64,000 bases of DNA from Actinoplanes cyaneus (GCF_016862095.1 NZ_BOMH01000038.1:62001-126000), one strand, 5' to 3'. Positions 40,355-49,303 are shown, counted from the stretch's first letter. Numbers and translations are program-made. The notes: generated by a model from the sequence alone, not told the origin.

Positions 40355-40877
40355 TGTCGCGACTCCATCTCGGGCCGACCTCGAGCCATTCCCGTGCCCA
40401 GGCACGATCCCGCCGCCGGTCGAGGACGGCGCGGACGATCCGGTACAGCCCCGTGAATCCGGCGGCCAGGCACAACGCCACCGCCACCCCGATCATCACG
40501 GCCTGCCCGACCGGGCTGTGCCCGGCCGGTGGTGACTGCAGGACTCCTGGCCGGTCGACCCAGATGGGCACCCGGGTTCCCGCCGGATCCCCGGCGGTGG
40601 TCTGCACGAGCCCCTCCACCGGCTTTCCGTCCGGGGCCTTCCACCGTGCCTTCGCGATGTCGGTCGTGGCGTTCTCCAGCAGCACCGCGTCCACCGGGAA
40701 CAGATGCTCGCGCTCCCACTGCTGGGCCCGCAGATCCGACCGGTAACCGGCCTGCCCGGCCTCCCAGGCCAGCAGCGGCGCCCCGGCCAGGAACGTGAGG
40801 ACCAGCAGGAACACGAGCAGACTCTCGAACCGGTCCGAGGTGCGGCGCAGCAGGTTGCGCTCCCGTCGCCTGAACAT
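40341..40877 (-). CDS. Rv1733c-like membrane protein
   Basis: A 178-residue protein with an N-terminal cytoplasmic RRRERNLLRRTSDRFES, a first TM helix (LLVFLLVLTFLAGAPLLAWE), an extracytoplasmic domain including ARWKAPDGKPVEGLV and GTRVPIWVDRPG, and a second TM helix (AVMIGVAVALCLAAGFTGLY). The order and the A-R-W-x(2-4)-G and V-x-IWVD segments fit the Rv1733c family, in M. tuberculosis a DosR-regulon latency antigen of unknown function. The gene is 34 bp from a dyad motif and precedes the MFS transporter with an overlap. Confidence 0.8.
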   Translation of the reverse strand: MFRRRERNLLRRTSDRFESLLVFLLVLTFLAGAPLLAWEAGQAGYRSDLRAQQWEREHLFPVDAVLLENATTDIAKARWKAPDGKPVEGLVQTTAGDPAGTRVPIWVDRPGVLQSPPAGHSPVGQAVMIGVAVALCLAAGFTGLYRIVRAVLDRRRDRAWAREWLEVGPRWSRDSGRY

Positions 40878-40911
40878 GGGGTTGAGGGTGTCCGGCGGCG
40901 ACGGTTCCCCG

Positions 40912-40932
40912 AATCATCCCGGCAGGGTGAGG
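40912..40932. promoter_or_regulatory. 21-bp dyad motif copy
   Basis: AATCATCCC-GGCA-GGGTGAGG. It lies 34 bp from the Rv1733c-like start and 33 bp from the start on the other strand, almost exactly midway between the two. A second small dyad GGTGA-GGCT-TCACC is at 40950-40963. Confidence 0.65.
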
Positions 40933-40965
40933 GTCCGGGCCGGCGCCTCGGTGAGGCTTCACCCC

Positions 40966-41457
40966 ATGGCACGTACGCGCATCCGGCTCACCCATGAGAC
41001 CGAGGAGGCCACCGCCTCGGGCATCTACGGCATCATCGTGGGGGCGGCCGTCCTGGTGACGGCGCACGCGGTCGCGGCATGGCGGGAGGTGCTGGCCGTC
41101 CTGGTCACGCTGACCGTGTACTGGATCGCGGAACGCTACGCCCGGATCGTCGCGGAACGCATCCACGAGGGCCATCGGCCGGCCTGGCACGTGGTGCGCG
41201 AGCAGTTGACCAGCGGCTGGGAGATCGTCACCGCGTCACTGCTGCCGCTGCTGGCGCTGATCGCGGCCCGCGCCGCCGGCGCCGCGATGCTCACCGCCGA
41301 GATCGTCTCCCTGTCGTGCAGCACCCTGCTGCTGTGCCTGGCCGGCTGGCGCATCGGCGCCGGAGGCCGCCTGTCGAACGGCGAGCGGGTCGTCTCCACC
41401 CTGGTCGCCGGCGCGTTCGGGGTGGCCCTGATCCTTCTCAAGACCCTGCTGCACTGA
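40966..41457 (+). CDS. Hypothetical membrane protein
   Basis: A 163-residue protein with four TM segments: IYGIIVGAAVLVTAHAVA, VLAVLVTLTVYWIAERYARI, WEIVTASLLPLLALIAARAA and ERVVSTLVAGAFGVALILLK. The YWIAERYAR-x-VAERIHEGH segment between helices is charged and probably cytoplasmic. I do not recognise a named family. It begins 33 bp after the dyad motif, so it is likely controlled with the divergent Rv1733c-like gene. Confidence 0.7.
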   Translation: MARTRIRLTHETEEATASGIYGIIVGAAVLVTAHAVAAWREVLAVLVTLTVYWIAERYARIVAERIHEGHRPAWHVVREQLTSGWEIVTASLLPLLALIAARAAGAAMLTAEIVSLSCSTLLLCLAGWRIGAGGRLSNGERVVSTLVAGAFGVALILLKTLLH

Positions 41458-41543
41458 GCTCGCCGTCCACCCCCGCCGCCGTCCTCGCGTCGATGCTGAA
41501 CGCCAGCCGCAAGCGCGCACCGGTAGTTGTGCACACTGGGCCG

Positions 41544-41867
41544 ATGACGAGTGTTGGTTCAGTGCGACTCTTCCACGCCGACGAGGGTTGGGGCGTCATC
41601 GACGGCCCGGATGTGCCGGGCGGGTGCTGGGTGCACTTCTCCGCCATCGCCATGGATGGCTACCGGGAGCTGGCGAGCGGGCAGCATGTCTCGTTCCGTT
41701 ACGAGGCGGCGAGCCAGGACGGCTTCGCCTACCGGGCCGTGAAGGTGTGGACGGATGACGTCGAGCCGCCCGACAAGCCTCGGACTCGAGGCGGCAGCTC
41801 GGCGGCCTACCACAGCATGCTGACGCTGACGTTCGATGCGTCTCACTCGGACGAAGCAGCCCCGTAG
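41544..41867 (+). CDS. Cold-shock domain protein
   Basis: The 107-residue protein has an N-terminal cold-shock domain: GSVRLFHADEGWGVIDGPDV (RNP1-like), WVHFSAIAMDGYREL (RNP2-like) and HVSFRYEAASQDGFAYRAV. RNP1 is altered (FHADEGWGVI rather than FNxxKGFGFI), as in single-domain actinobacterial CspA relatives with reduced aromaticity. A disordered tail of about 35 residues follows. Expected role is single-stranded nucleic acid binding. Six bp separate it from the kinase-like gene downstream. Confidence 0.82.
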   Translation: MTSVGSVRLFHADEGWGVIDGPDVPGGCWVHFSAIAMDGYRELASGQHVSFRYEAASQDGFAYRAVKVWTDDVEPPDKPRTRGGSSAAYHSMLTLTFDASHSDEAAP

Positions 41868-41872
41868 ACCGA

Positions 41873-42367
41873 ATGCCCGCGTCACCGGACAAACCCATCG
41901 TCTATCTGCTGGCCGGGCTGACCGGCTCCGGCAAGACCACCCTCGCCAAGACCCTCGAAGCATCCGGCGTCACCCGGCTTTCGGTCGACGAGGAAGTCTT
42001 CGCCCGGCACGGCCGCCACGGCATCGACTACCCCGAGCACGAATACCCCGCCCGGGAACGACCCGTCGTCGAATACACCCGCCACCGCATGGTCGAGCTC
42101 ATCCAGACCGGATACAGCGTCGTACTCGACTACGGCCTCTGGCGCCGCGACGAACGTGAGGACTACAAACGCCTCGTGGACCACGCCGGTGGCCGCTGGC
42201 GGCTGCTGTACTTCCGGGTCGACCGCGATGAACTGCTACGCCGCCTGACCGAACGCAACCACCGCGGCGACGCCAACGCCCTCGCCGTCACCGCCCACAT
42301 GCTCGACGACTTCATCGCCCGGTTCGAGCCTCCTCACAACGAAGGCGAAGAGATCATCCAGCCATAG
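41873..42367 (+). CDS. AAA P-loop kinase-like protein
   Basis: The 164-residue protein has Walker A GLTGSGKTTLAK (about 14-25), a DxE region LSVDEEVF, a Walker B-like VVLDYGLW and an arginine-rich lid (RRDEREDYKRL). It ends with a helical DDFIARFEPP. The layout matches small AAA_33/zeta-toxin-like kinases that phosphorylate nucleosides or other small molecules. The substrate is unknown. It probably shares a transcript with the cold-shock gene. Confidence 0.8.
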   Translation: MPASPDKPIVYLLAGLTGSGKTTLAKTLEASGVTRLSVDEEVFARHGRHGIDYPEHEYPARERPVVEYTRHRMVELIQTGYSVVLDYGLWRRDEREDYKRLVDHAGGRWRLLYFRVDRDELLRRLTERNHRGDANALAVTAHMLDDFIARFEPPHNEGEEIIQP

Positions 42368-42429
42368 CCAAACGTCAATCACCGGGGTTGCTCCCGAACC
42401 CGGTGGTCGGCGGCGGTGCCGAGGAGGGC

Positions 42430-42648
42430 TCAGAGAGCCTGCCACTCGCTGAGCGCGTCGGCCTGCCCGCTTCGAAGGAAGGCTTGTATCAGCTCCCACG
42501 CGCGATCTACCTCCAGGACGACGTCGCCGGTGAACCGCACCAACCCGTCCATAACCGGCACCTCGACATAGGCCTCGTCGGGCACTACGCCATCCCCGGC
42601 GAGCAGAAAGGACTGCCCGACCGGGGAAACGACGAGCAGATGAATCAC
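42430..42648 (-). CDS. Short hypothetical, possibly Imm1-like immunity fragment
   Basis: The 72-residue reading starts at a GTG without a clear ribosome site. It contains VSPVGQSFLLAGDGVVPDEA, YVEVPVMDGLVRF and a terminal VDRAWELIQAFLRSGQ then ALSEWQAL, similar in style to the C-terminus of Imm1-type immunity proteins. The N-terminal half usual for that family is missing. The adjoining frame at 42649-42919 may be the rest of the same decayed gene. Confidence 0.35.
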   Translation of the reverse strand: MIHLLVVSPVGQSFLLAGDGVVPDEAYVEVPVMDGLVRFTGDVVLEVDRAWELIQAFLRSGQADALSEWQAL

Positions 42649-42919
42649 CGCGGAACCCTGTGGTCAACTGGGGCGACGCGATGTCCGGGATCTCGACTTC
42701 GATGTAGCCACGGGTCGGTATGCCCCGCTGCCCGACGAGGCGGAGGCTCAATTCGCTCCCGTTGCCGGATCCGGCACTCTCGAAGCGATCCGGGCCGCCG
42801 ACGGGTCGACACCCGACCAGGGTGCCCTGAAGTTCGCCGGCTACCTCGTACGGTTGGACGTCGGACAGAACGTGCCGTCCATGTAACAACCCCGCCATCC
42901 GCGGCATCCGGAGACGCAC
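42649..42919 (-). pseudogene. Possible gene fragment upstream of the Imm1-like reading
   Basis: One frame reads SDVQPYEVAGELQGTLVGCR, then SGNGSELSLRLVGQRGIP and TRGYIEVEIPDIASPQL, a plausible beta-rich protein. It loses coding character near 42655, exactly where the 42430-42648 frame begins, so the pair may be a frameshifted gene. There is no recognised family. Confidence 0.25.
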
Positions 42920-42920
42920 G

Positions 42921-43607
42921 CTAGGTGCTGGTCACCGCCCGGACGTAGGCGGGCGGCAACAGTTTCGCCGCGACCCGGTTGGCGCAGAACAACAGCACCA
43001 TCATGGGGAATCCGACGGATCCCCACCCCAGACTCATCGCCAGCAGACCGAGGGCTATCCCGGCGCCGGCCAGGATCGCCGACCAGGTGAGGTAGAAACG
43101 CCGGGAATGCCGCAGGGGCGCCCGCACGTGCAGGGAGATCACCCCGGGGTTCCGGGCCGCCCACTGCTCGGCGACCTCGGCGAGAACGTCCGGCAGACAC
43201 ACGACGGCCGGCCCGGCCCGGCGCGGCGTCTGCCGGGGCAGCGCGCCGTTGATCGCCGGCACGAGAAGGACGGCCAGCACGGCAACGATGACGAGGGCGA
43301 TCAGCAGTCGGCGCGGCCCGGTCGGCGCCGCGAAGAAGCCGGCGAACAGGGCGGCGCACACCACGAGGGAGACGACGAGCTTCCCTGCCCGGTGCCAGAG
43401 GAAACGCCGGGCACGCTGGGCGCTCCGCGGATCCAGCGGCACCCGCAGCCGCAAGCCCGGCAGGCGCGAGAACAACGACCTGATCGAACCGTCGCCCACC
43501 ACCGGCAGCTCCACCCATTCGACCTCCGGGCCACCGGTGGTCACGGCGAGCGCCGGTACGTCCAGGCGCCTCATCGACTCCATCAGCACCACGACATCCG
43601 TCCTCAT
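42921..43607 (-). CDS. Hypothetical membrane protein with four TM helices
   Basis: A 228-residue protein with a soluble N-terminal part of about 75 residues (VVVLMESMRRLDVPALAVTT and RLPGLRLRVPLDPRSAQRAR), two TM helices (about 80-120), a soluble loop with VVCLPDVLAEVAEQWAARNPG, and two further TM helices near the C-terminus. I do not recognise the family. ATG 43607 follows a GGGGGTG site; the frame upstream lacks function. It appears to be transcribed alone. Confidence 0.65.
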   Translation of the reverse strand: MRTDVVVLMESMRRLDVPALAVTTGGPEVEWVELPVVGDGSIRSLFSRLPGLRLRVPLDPRSAQRARRFLWHRAGKLVVSLVVCAALFAGFFAAPTGPRRLLIALVIVAVLAVLLVPAINGALPRQTPRRAGPAVVCLPDVLAEVAEQWAARNPGVISLHVRAPLRHSRRFYLTWSAILAGAGIALGLLAMSLGWGSVGFPMMVLLFCANRVAAKLLPPAYVRAVTST

Positions 43608-44222
43608 GACACCCCCGTGTTCAGGTTCTCCTCGGCGTCCCACCAGCCCGCGCGTCCGAGAAGACCATCGTGGCCGGTACCAGCAAGCCCGGGTCGCCGT
43701 CACATCGATGGCCACCGCCACTTGTTGAGCGCCAGGTCGATGGGCTTTGGCTTACTCTTGGCAGACTCACCACGCATAGTGATTGATCTGCCCGGAGCGG
43801 AGTGCGTTGTCGGCGGCAGTTGAGTACGTCGCGTCGGCGTGAGGTCCCGGCTGGTTTTCATGGGCGTTATCCGACCCGGATAACGCCCATGAGAACCAGC
43901 CGAGGGCTCGACGCTCGCTGCTGGCCGGACCACCCGCCTGCCCCGCGCGACCGGCTGGCATTCACGGCTCTCGCACGCCGTTTCAGGACGCTGAATGCCC
44001 GGCCGGAACGCGGCGCGCTCTCATCGGCAGATCCGTGTACTCGTCGGGTCCGTCTCCGAGCCGACTGCCGTCGCTGAGCGTCATGCGGTGCCGTGTGGCA
44101 GTTGCCGCTTCGGCATGCTGAGTTGCTCCGGAGCACCAACGGGGCTACAGCACCCCGTACGACGCGACGAACCACTGACGCATCGGCGTCGAATCGCCGC
44201 ACAAGCCGAGACCTCGCCGGCG
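43608..44222. other. 615-bp intergenic region with a long hairpin
   Basis: No convincing gene is visible. The stretch contains a long inverted repeat at 43849-43901. The remaining short frames have unusual composition. Confidence 0.5.
43849..43901. repeat. 25-bp inverted repeat (near-perfect hairpin)
   Basis: Arms of 25 bp (43849-43873 and 43877-43901) pair with one mismatch around ACC. The core of each arm is ATGGGCGTTATCCG. It lies within a gene-free region. It is too long and too A/T-balanced for a typical terminator here. It might be paired IS-like ends, a decayed element or a structured RNA. Confidence 0.7.
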
Positions 44223-46013
44223 CTATCCGGGCACCACCACGAGCTCCGACGTGCCGATCACGCCGGCGCTCTCCAGCGCGAGGAACTCGTCCACGACGTA
44301 CGGGTGGAACTGCACCCCACGGCAGCGCAGCAGCTCGGCTCGCGCCTGCTCAACGGTGAGCGCCGCCCGCCCGGGTCCCGCAACCCGCATGACGGCCCAG
44401 GCAGCGCAGACCCCGATCACCAGGCCGGCGGGCACACCCAGGTCACCCCCGCGGCGGCGCAGCTCCTCACCCACCATCGTGGCCCACTGCTGGATCTGCC
44501 GGTCCAGCCAGTCCGCGGAACCGCAGGCCGGCGCGACGGACGCGCGCCCCGCCGGATCGCTCAGGACGACCCGGTTGCGCCCGCCCCGCTTCGCCTCGTA
44601 CAGCGCGGCGTCCGCCGCCACGAGCAGCTCCTCCGTCGACGCCGTGCCGGGCAGCGCCGCAGCGCCGACCGAGACGGTCACCCTGATCGCCGTACAACCG
44701 TCAAGGACCACCGGGGCCTCGGCGATCCGCTCCCGCAAGCGCTCCGCCAGCGCGGACAGCCCACCGGGGAGCTCCCCGGTCACCAGCACCGCGAACTCCT
44801 CGCCGCCGAACCTGGCGACCACGTCGACGTCACGGCAGGCGCCCCGCAGCCGGCGGGCCAGCTCCCTGAGCACCTGGTCGCCGGCCGGGTGGCCGTACGT
44901 GTCGTTGATGTGCTTGAAGTGATCCACGTCCACCAGCAGCAACGCGTAGGTGCCGCCGTGCCGGGCCGCCCGCTCCCGCCCGGCGTGCAGCGCCTCGGAG
45001 AGGAACCGGCGGGTGTGGACGCCGGTGAGGCCGTCGGTCGTGGCGATCCGGCGCTGCGCCGAGACGAGGCCGGCCATGCGGGTGAGCACCAGCAGGAACA
45101 GCACCGCCGAGGCGGTGACGACGACCAGGTCCGAGCTTGCCGCGTGACGCAGGTTCTGCACGATCAGCACGGCCGGAGCGATCAGGGTGGCGACCGCCAG
45201 CAGCCCGACGCGGTACAGCGACGCGCCGGAGCGGCCCTCCACCGGCTCGGCGACCTGCCGCATCGACGGGTGCAACGCGGCGGCGCCCAGCGCGACGTAG
45301 CTGCCCAGGTACACGACGTCGGACCAGCCGCCGATCTCGTACACCCCGTGCAGGCTGAGCAGGCCGTACGCGGTGTCGGCGAGCAGCGTGAGCCCGAGGA
45401 ACGTCAGCAACAGCTGGTACGACCGCTGCCGCGCGCCGCCACCGAGCACCAGCCGGATCGCCACGGTGAGCACGCACAGGTCCATGATCGGGAAGATGGT
45501 GGCGCCCACGCGGTCCAGCGCGGAGAAGCCGGGCGCGGCGGCGGCCGGGTGGATCAGGAACACCCACCAGAGCACCGCGGCGGCCACCGTCAGGATCGCG
45601 GTGTCGATCAGCGCGGCCGTGTTGCGCTGTGGCGAGCGCCGCCGCCCGAGCAGCACCAGCGCGGCGGCGAGAAGGACGTACTGCGAGAGGTAGAGGACGT
45701 TGGCCAGCACGGGATAGCTGGTGTCACCGCCGCTGGTGGCCACGAAGTACGCGACGTCGCCGCCGGCGTACATCACCTGGCCGGCCGCCAGCAGCCACCA
45801 GACGGCCCGGGCCGCCGGCCGGTGCAGCCGCACGCCGACCGCCATCGCGATCGCCGCGCCGACGCCCACCAGGCAGTACATCACCACCGGCGCGACGGCG
45901 TGCGACGCCGGGACGAGGAAGTGGGAGACCGCCGGCACCGACGCCACGGCGCACCAGAGGGCCCAGGCGTGCGATCCGGCGGATGCCCGCTGCCCGCCGC
46001 TCGAAGATGTCAC
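44223..46013 (-). CDS. Membrane diguanylate cyclase (GGDEF)
   Basis: The 596-residue protein has about nine N-terminal TM helices (residues 15-320) and a GGDEF domain (about 330-490). The active site is RFGGEEF (about 400-405), preceded by an RxxD inhibitory site (RDVD) and by DVDHFKHINDTYGHPAGD metal/substrate residues. A C-terminal region of about 100 residues contains FHPYVVDEFLAL, reminiscent of a fragment of an HD-GYP domain but without the HD residues. It should make cyclic di-GMP with product inhibition. It follows arcC by 51 bp on the same strand and may be transcribed with the ADI genes. Confidence 0.88.
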   Translation of the reverse strand: MTSSSGGQRASAGSHAWALWCAVASVPAVSHFLVPASHAVAPVVMYCLVGVGAAIAMAVGVRLHRPAARAVWWLLAAGQVMYAGGDVAYFVATSGGDTSYPVLANVLYLSQYVLLAAALVLLGRRRSPQRNTAALIDTAILTVAAAVLWWVFLIHPAAAAPGFSALDRVGATIFPIMDLCVLTVAIRLVLGGGARQRSYQLLLTFLGLTLLADTAYGLLSLHGVYEIGGWSDVVYLGSYVALGAAALHPSMRQVAEPVEGRSGASLYRVGLLAVATLIAPAVLIVQNLRHAASSDLVVVTASAVLFLLVLTRMAGLVSAQRRIATTDGLTGVHTRRFLSEALHAGRERAARHGGTYALLLVDVDHFKHINDTYGHPAGDQVLRELARRLRGACRDVDVVARFGGEEFAVLVTGELPGGLSALAERLRERIAEAPVVLDGCTAIRVTVSVGAAALPGTASTEELLVAADAALYEAKRGGRNRVVLSDPAGRASVAPACGSADWLDRQIQQWATMVGEELRRRGGDLGVPAGLVIGVCAAWAVMRVAGPGRAALTVEQARAELLRCRGVQFHPYVVDEFLALESAGVIGTSELVVVPG

Positions 46014-46064
46014 CTCTCCATCCGACCAGCTCAGCGTTGTAGAGCCGGTTGCCGGACAGTTGCA

Positions 46065-47003
46065 TCATCTCGTGCCGGGACCGAGCGGGTAGTCCCCGGC
46101 GGGGGTGACGACCGTTCCGGCCTTGCCGGCCAGGATCGCCGCGGCGTCGTCGAGGGCGCCGATCGCGGCGACGCCGCCGGTCAGTTCGACGAAGCGGCAG
46201 ACCGCGTCCACCTTCGGCCCCATCGACCCGGCGGGGAACTTCTCCCGGCGCAGCTCGGCCGGGGTGGCCCGGGAGATCGGCGCGGGCGCGGCGCCGCCGA
46301 AGCCGCGCAGGACCGCGGGCACGTCGGTGAGCAGCAGCAACGCGTCCGCGTCGAGGGATTCGGCGAGCACCGCGGTGGCCATGTCCTTGTCGACGACCGC
46401 TTCCACGCCGCGCAGCCGGCCGTCCTCGTCGCGGACGACCGGGATGCCACCGCCGCCCGCGCAGACGACCACCGTGCGGTCGAAGAGCAGCTGCCGGATC
46501 GTGCGGGTCTCCACGACGCGCTGCGGCTGCGGGGAGGGCACGACGCGCCGCCATCCGGTGCCGTCGGCGGCGACCGTCCAGCCGCGCTCCTCGGCGTACT
46601 GCCGCGCGGTCTGCTCTTGATAGACCGGCCCGACGAACTTGGTCGGGTCGGTGAACGCCGGGTCGACGGCCGACACCAGGGTCTGGTCGAGGAGCGCGGC
46701 GACCTGCCGGCCCGGGAGCGCGTTCTGCAGCGCCTGCAGCAGCCAGTAACCGATCATGCCCTGGGTCTGCGCGCCGAGGACGTCGAACGGGTACGGCACG
46801 TGCAGGCTGGCGTCCGCCGCGGACTGCAGGGCGAGCATCCCGACCTGAGGCCCGTTGCCGTGGGTGATGACGATCTCGTGCTCGGCGGCGAGCGGGGCGA
46901 GCGCGTCGACGGCCCGGACGGCGTTGGCCCGTTGCACGTCGGCGTCCGGGCGCTGGCCGCGTTCGAGCAGCGCGTTGCCGCCGATCGCGATGACGATCCG
47001 CAT
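46065..47003 (-). CDS. arcC: Carbamate kinase
   Basis: The 312-residue protein starts MRIVIAIGGNALLERGQRPD and has EHEIVITHGNGPQVGMLALQ, VVCAGGGGIPVV and LLLLTDVPAVLRGFG, typical of carbamate kinases in the amino acid kinase fold. It makes ATP from carbamoyl phosphate in the last step of the arginine deiminase pathway. The ATG overlaps the stop of arcB (TGATG). Length and motifs are complete. Confidence 0.95.
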   Translation of the reverse strand: MRIVIAIGGNALLERGQRPDADVQRANAVRAVDALAPLAAEHEIVITHGNGPQVGMLALQSAADASLHVPYPFDVLGAQTQGMIGYWLLQALQNALPGRQVAALLDQTLVSAVDPAFTDPTKFVGPVYQEQTARQYAEERGWTVAADGTGWRRVVPSPQPQRVVETRTIRQLLFDRTVVVCAGGGGIPVVRDEDGRLRGVEAVVDKDMATAVLAESLDADALLLLTDVPAVLRGFGGAAPAPISRATPAELRREKFPAGSMGPKVDAVCRFVELTGGVAAIGALDDAAAILAGKAGTVVTPAGDYPLGPGTR

Positions 47004-48004
47004 CACGAGCCCAGCGTGGCGACCATGATCGCCTTGATCGTGTGCATCCGGTTCTCGGCCTGGTCGAAGACGATCGACGCCGGCGACTCGAACACCTCGT
47101 CGGTGATCTCCAGCGCGTCGAGGCCGGTGTGCTCGAAGATCTCCTGGCCGACCTTGGTGTGCCGGTCGTGGAACGCCGGCAGGCAGTGCATGATCTTGGT
47201 GGCCGGGTTGCCGGTGGCGCGGACCACGTCGCTGTTGATCTGGTAGGGCTTGAGCAGCCGGATCCGCTCGTCCCAGGCGTCCTTGGGCTCGCCCATCGAC
47301 AGCCAGACGTCGGTGTAGAGGAAGTCCGCGCCGCGCACCCCCTCCCCCACGTCCGTGGTGTGGGTGATCCGGGCGCCGGTGGTCTCCGCGATCGCCTGGG
47401 CCGCCTTGACCACCTCGTCCGGGTTCCAGCGCGACTCGGGGGCGACCATGCGCACGTCCATGCCCATCATCGCGCCGGCGACCAGCAGCGAGTTGCCCAT
47501 GTTGTTGTGCGCGTCGCCGAGGAACGCGAACGCCACCTCGTTGTCGTGCTTGACCGTGTGCTCGCGCATGGTGAGCAGGTCGCAGAGGGTCTGGGTGGGG
47601 TGCCATTCGTCGGTCAGGCCGTTCCAGACCGGCACCCCGGCGTACCGGGCGAGCGTCTCCACGCTCTCCTGGCCGAAGCCGCGGTACTCCAGGGCGTCGT
47701 AGAAGCGGCCCAGCACCCGTGCGGTGTCCTTGACCGACTCCTTGTGGCCGAGCTGGGTGCTGCCCGGGTCGAGGAACGTGACGTGCGCGCCCTGGTCGTG
47801 AGCGGCCACTTCGAACGCGCACCGGGTGCGGGTGGACGTCTTCTCGAAGATCACCGCAATGTTCTTGCCGGTCATCCGGGGCACTTCGGTGCCGGTGTAC
47901 TTGGCGGCCTTGAGCTGCGCGGCCAGCCGCAGCAGGTAGCGCCATTCGTCCGGGGTGAAGTCGAGTTCCTTGAGGAAGCTGCGGTTGCGGAGGTTCAGGG
48001 ACAC
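47003..48004 (-). CDS. arcB: Ornithine carbamoyltransferase, catabolic
   Basis: The 333-residue enzyme has the carbamoyl phosphate motif STRTR (residues 57-61), FLDPGSTQLGHKESVKDTAR, FLGDAHNNMGNSLLV (the ornithine loop region) and HCLPAFHDRHT with catalytic cysteine. It cleaves citrulline with phosphate to ornithine and carbamoyl phosphate. The length suits catabolic ArcB or ArgF; location between arcA and arcC indicates the catabolic role. It is overlapped by arcC and 65 bp from arcA. Confidence 0.95.
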   Translation of the reverse strand: MSLNLRNRSFLKELDFTPDEWRYLLRLAAQLKAAKYTGTEVPRMTGKNIAVIFEKTSTRTRCAFEVAAHDQGAHVTFLDPGSTQLGHKESVKDTARVLGRFYDALEYRGFGQESVETLARYAGVPVWNGLTDEWHPTQTLCDLLTMREHTVKHDNEVAFAFLGDAHNNMGNSLLVAGAMMGMDVRMVAPESRWNPDEVVKAAQAIAETTGARITHTTDVGEGVRGADFLYTDVWLSMGEPKDAWDERIRLLKPYQINSDVVRATGNPATKIMHCLPAFHDRHTKVGQEIFEHTGLDALEITDEVFESPASIVFDQAENRMHTIKAIMVATLGS

Positions 48005-48069
48005 GTCAAATGCTCCTTCCTGCGTACGGCATGAAAGCGCGACAGGTCAACCGGAAGAGCGCGACGAGG

Positions 48070-49290
48070 TCAGGCGGCGTCGCGCTCGATGGGACACGTC
48101 ATGCAGCGCGGCCCGCCCCGGCCGCGGCCCAGCTCACCGCCGGCGATGGTGATCACTTCGACGCCGTGCCGGCGCAGGTACGTGTTCGTGGTGACGTTGC
48201 GCTCGTAACCGACGATCACGCCCGGCTCGACGGCCAGGAAGTTGTTGCCGTCGTCCCACTGCTCGCGTTGCGCGGCCCGGACGTCCTCGTTGGTCTCCAG
48301 CACCTGGATCTTGTCGATGCCCAGGGTCTCGGCGATCGAGGCGAACAGGTCGTCGTTGCGGACCACGTTCAGCCCGTCCTCGTCGTCACCGGGCAGCACG
48401 GTCCACGACCGCAACGCGTCCTGCAGGTACGGGTACATCACGAAGGTGTCCCGGTCGATCATGGTCATCACCGTGTCGAGGTGCATCATGGCGTGCGAGT
48501 GCGGCAGCTCGATGGCGATCACCTTGGTCGCGGCGCCGGCCAGGAACAGGTTGCGGGCCAGGTTCTCCACGCCCATCGCGGTGGACCGCTCGCCCAGCCC
48601 GATCATCACCGCGCCGTTGCCGAGCACATGGATGTCGCCGCCCTCCAGGGTGGCCGGCTGGTGCGGTTTGTCGTCGGCGCCGTACCACATGTCGAAGTCG
48701 GCGAGGGTGAACATCGGGTGGAAGCGGTAGATGGCCGAGCTGTGCACCGACTCGCGGTGCCGGGCGGCCATCGCCATCGGGTTGACGCTGACCCCGCCGT
48801 AGATCCAGGCCGAGTTGTCCCGCTGGAACAGGTGGTTGGGCAGCGGCGTGAGCACGAAGTCGTCGGCGCCCATCAGCTCCCAGCGCAGGCTGTTCACGGT
48901 GAACGCCGCCAGCTCCTGCTTGAGCACGCCGCCGATCAGGTACTCGGCGAGTTTCGCGCTCTCGGCCTGCTCGGCGAGCCGGCGCAGCGGCCCGGCCAGG
49001 GTCACCCCGACGGTGTCGTCGGTGATGATCCGGTCCAGGATCCAGCCGCGGGCGTGCGGGATGTCCAGCACGTCGGCGAGCAGCTCGGCGAAGTAGTGCA
49101 CCTTGACCCCGCGCTCGCGCAGCACCTCGGCGAACGCGTCGTGTTCCTCGCGGGCCCGGCGTGCCCACAGGATGTCGTCGAAGAGCAGGTCCTTGACGTT
49201 GTCCGGGGTCAGGCGGCTGAGCTCGACACCGGGACGGTGCAGGATCACCTGCCGCAGCCGGCCGGTCTCGGAATCGACGTGGAAGGGCAT
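48070..49290 (-). CDS. arcA: Arginine deiminase
   Basis: The 406-residue enzyme has all ADI landmarks: LTPLPNHLFQRDNSAWIYGG, LEGGDIHVLGNGAVMIGLGE, ELPHSHAMMHLDTVMTMIDR and the terminal GGPRCMTCPIERD with nucleophile Cys396. It hydrolyses arginine to citrulline and ammonia, giving energy and acid resistance under oxygen limitation. It follows the permease by 13 bp and precedes arcB. All catalytic residues are present. Confidence 0.96.
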   Translation of the reverse strand: MPFHVDSETGRLRQVILHRPGVELSRLTPDNVKDLLFDDILWARRAREEHDAFAEVLRERGVKVHYFAELLADVLDIPHARGWILDRIITDDTVGVTLAGPLRRLAEQAESAKLAEYLIGGVLKQELAAFTVNSLRWELMGADDFVLTPLPNHLFQRDNSAWIYGGVSVNPMAMAARHRESVHSSAIYRFHPMFTLADFDMWYGADDKPHQPATLEGGDIHVLGNGAVMIGLGERSTAMGVENLARNLFLAGAATKVIAIELPHSHAMMHLDTVMTMIDRDTFVMYPYLQDALRSWTVLPGDDEDGLNVVRNDDLFASIAETLGIDKIQVLETNEDVRAAQREQWDDGNNFLAVEPGVIVGYERNVTTNTYLRRHGVEVITIAGGELGRGRGGPRCMTCPIERDAA

Positions 49291-49303
49291 GGGGTCTCCC
49301 CGA

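Noticed and set aside
43849..43901. Rho-independent terminator
   Set aside because: No gene ends nearby, there is no U-tract and the stem is much longer than other terminators in the window.
43995..47246. 1083-codon plus-strand frame
   Set aside because: It is antisense to the diguanylate cyclase, arcC and arcB genes, which have intact catalytic motifs; the frame has shadow composition.
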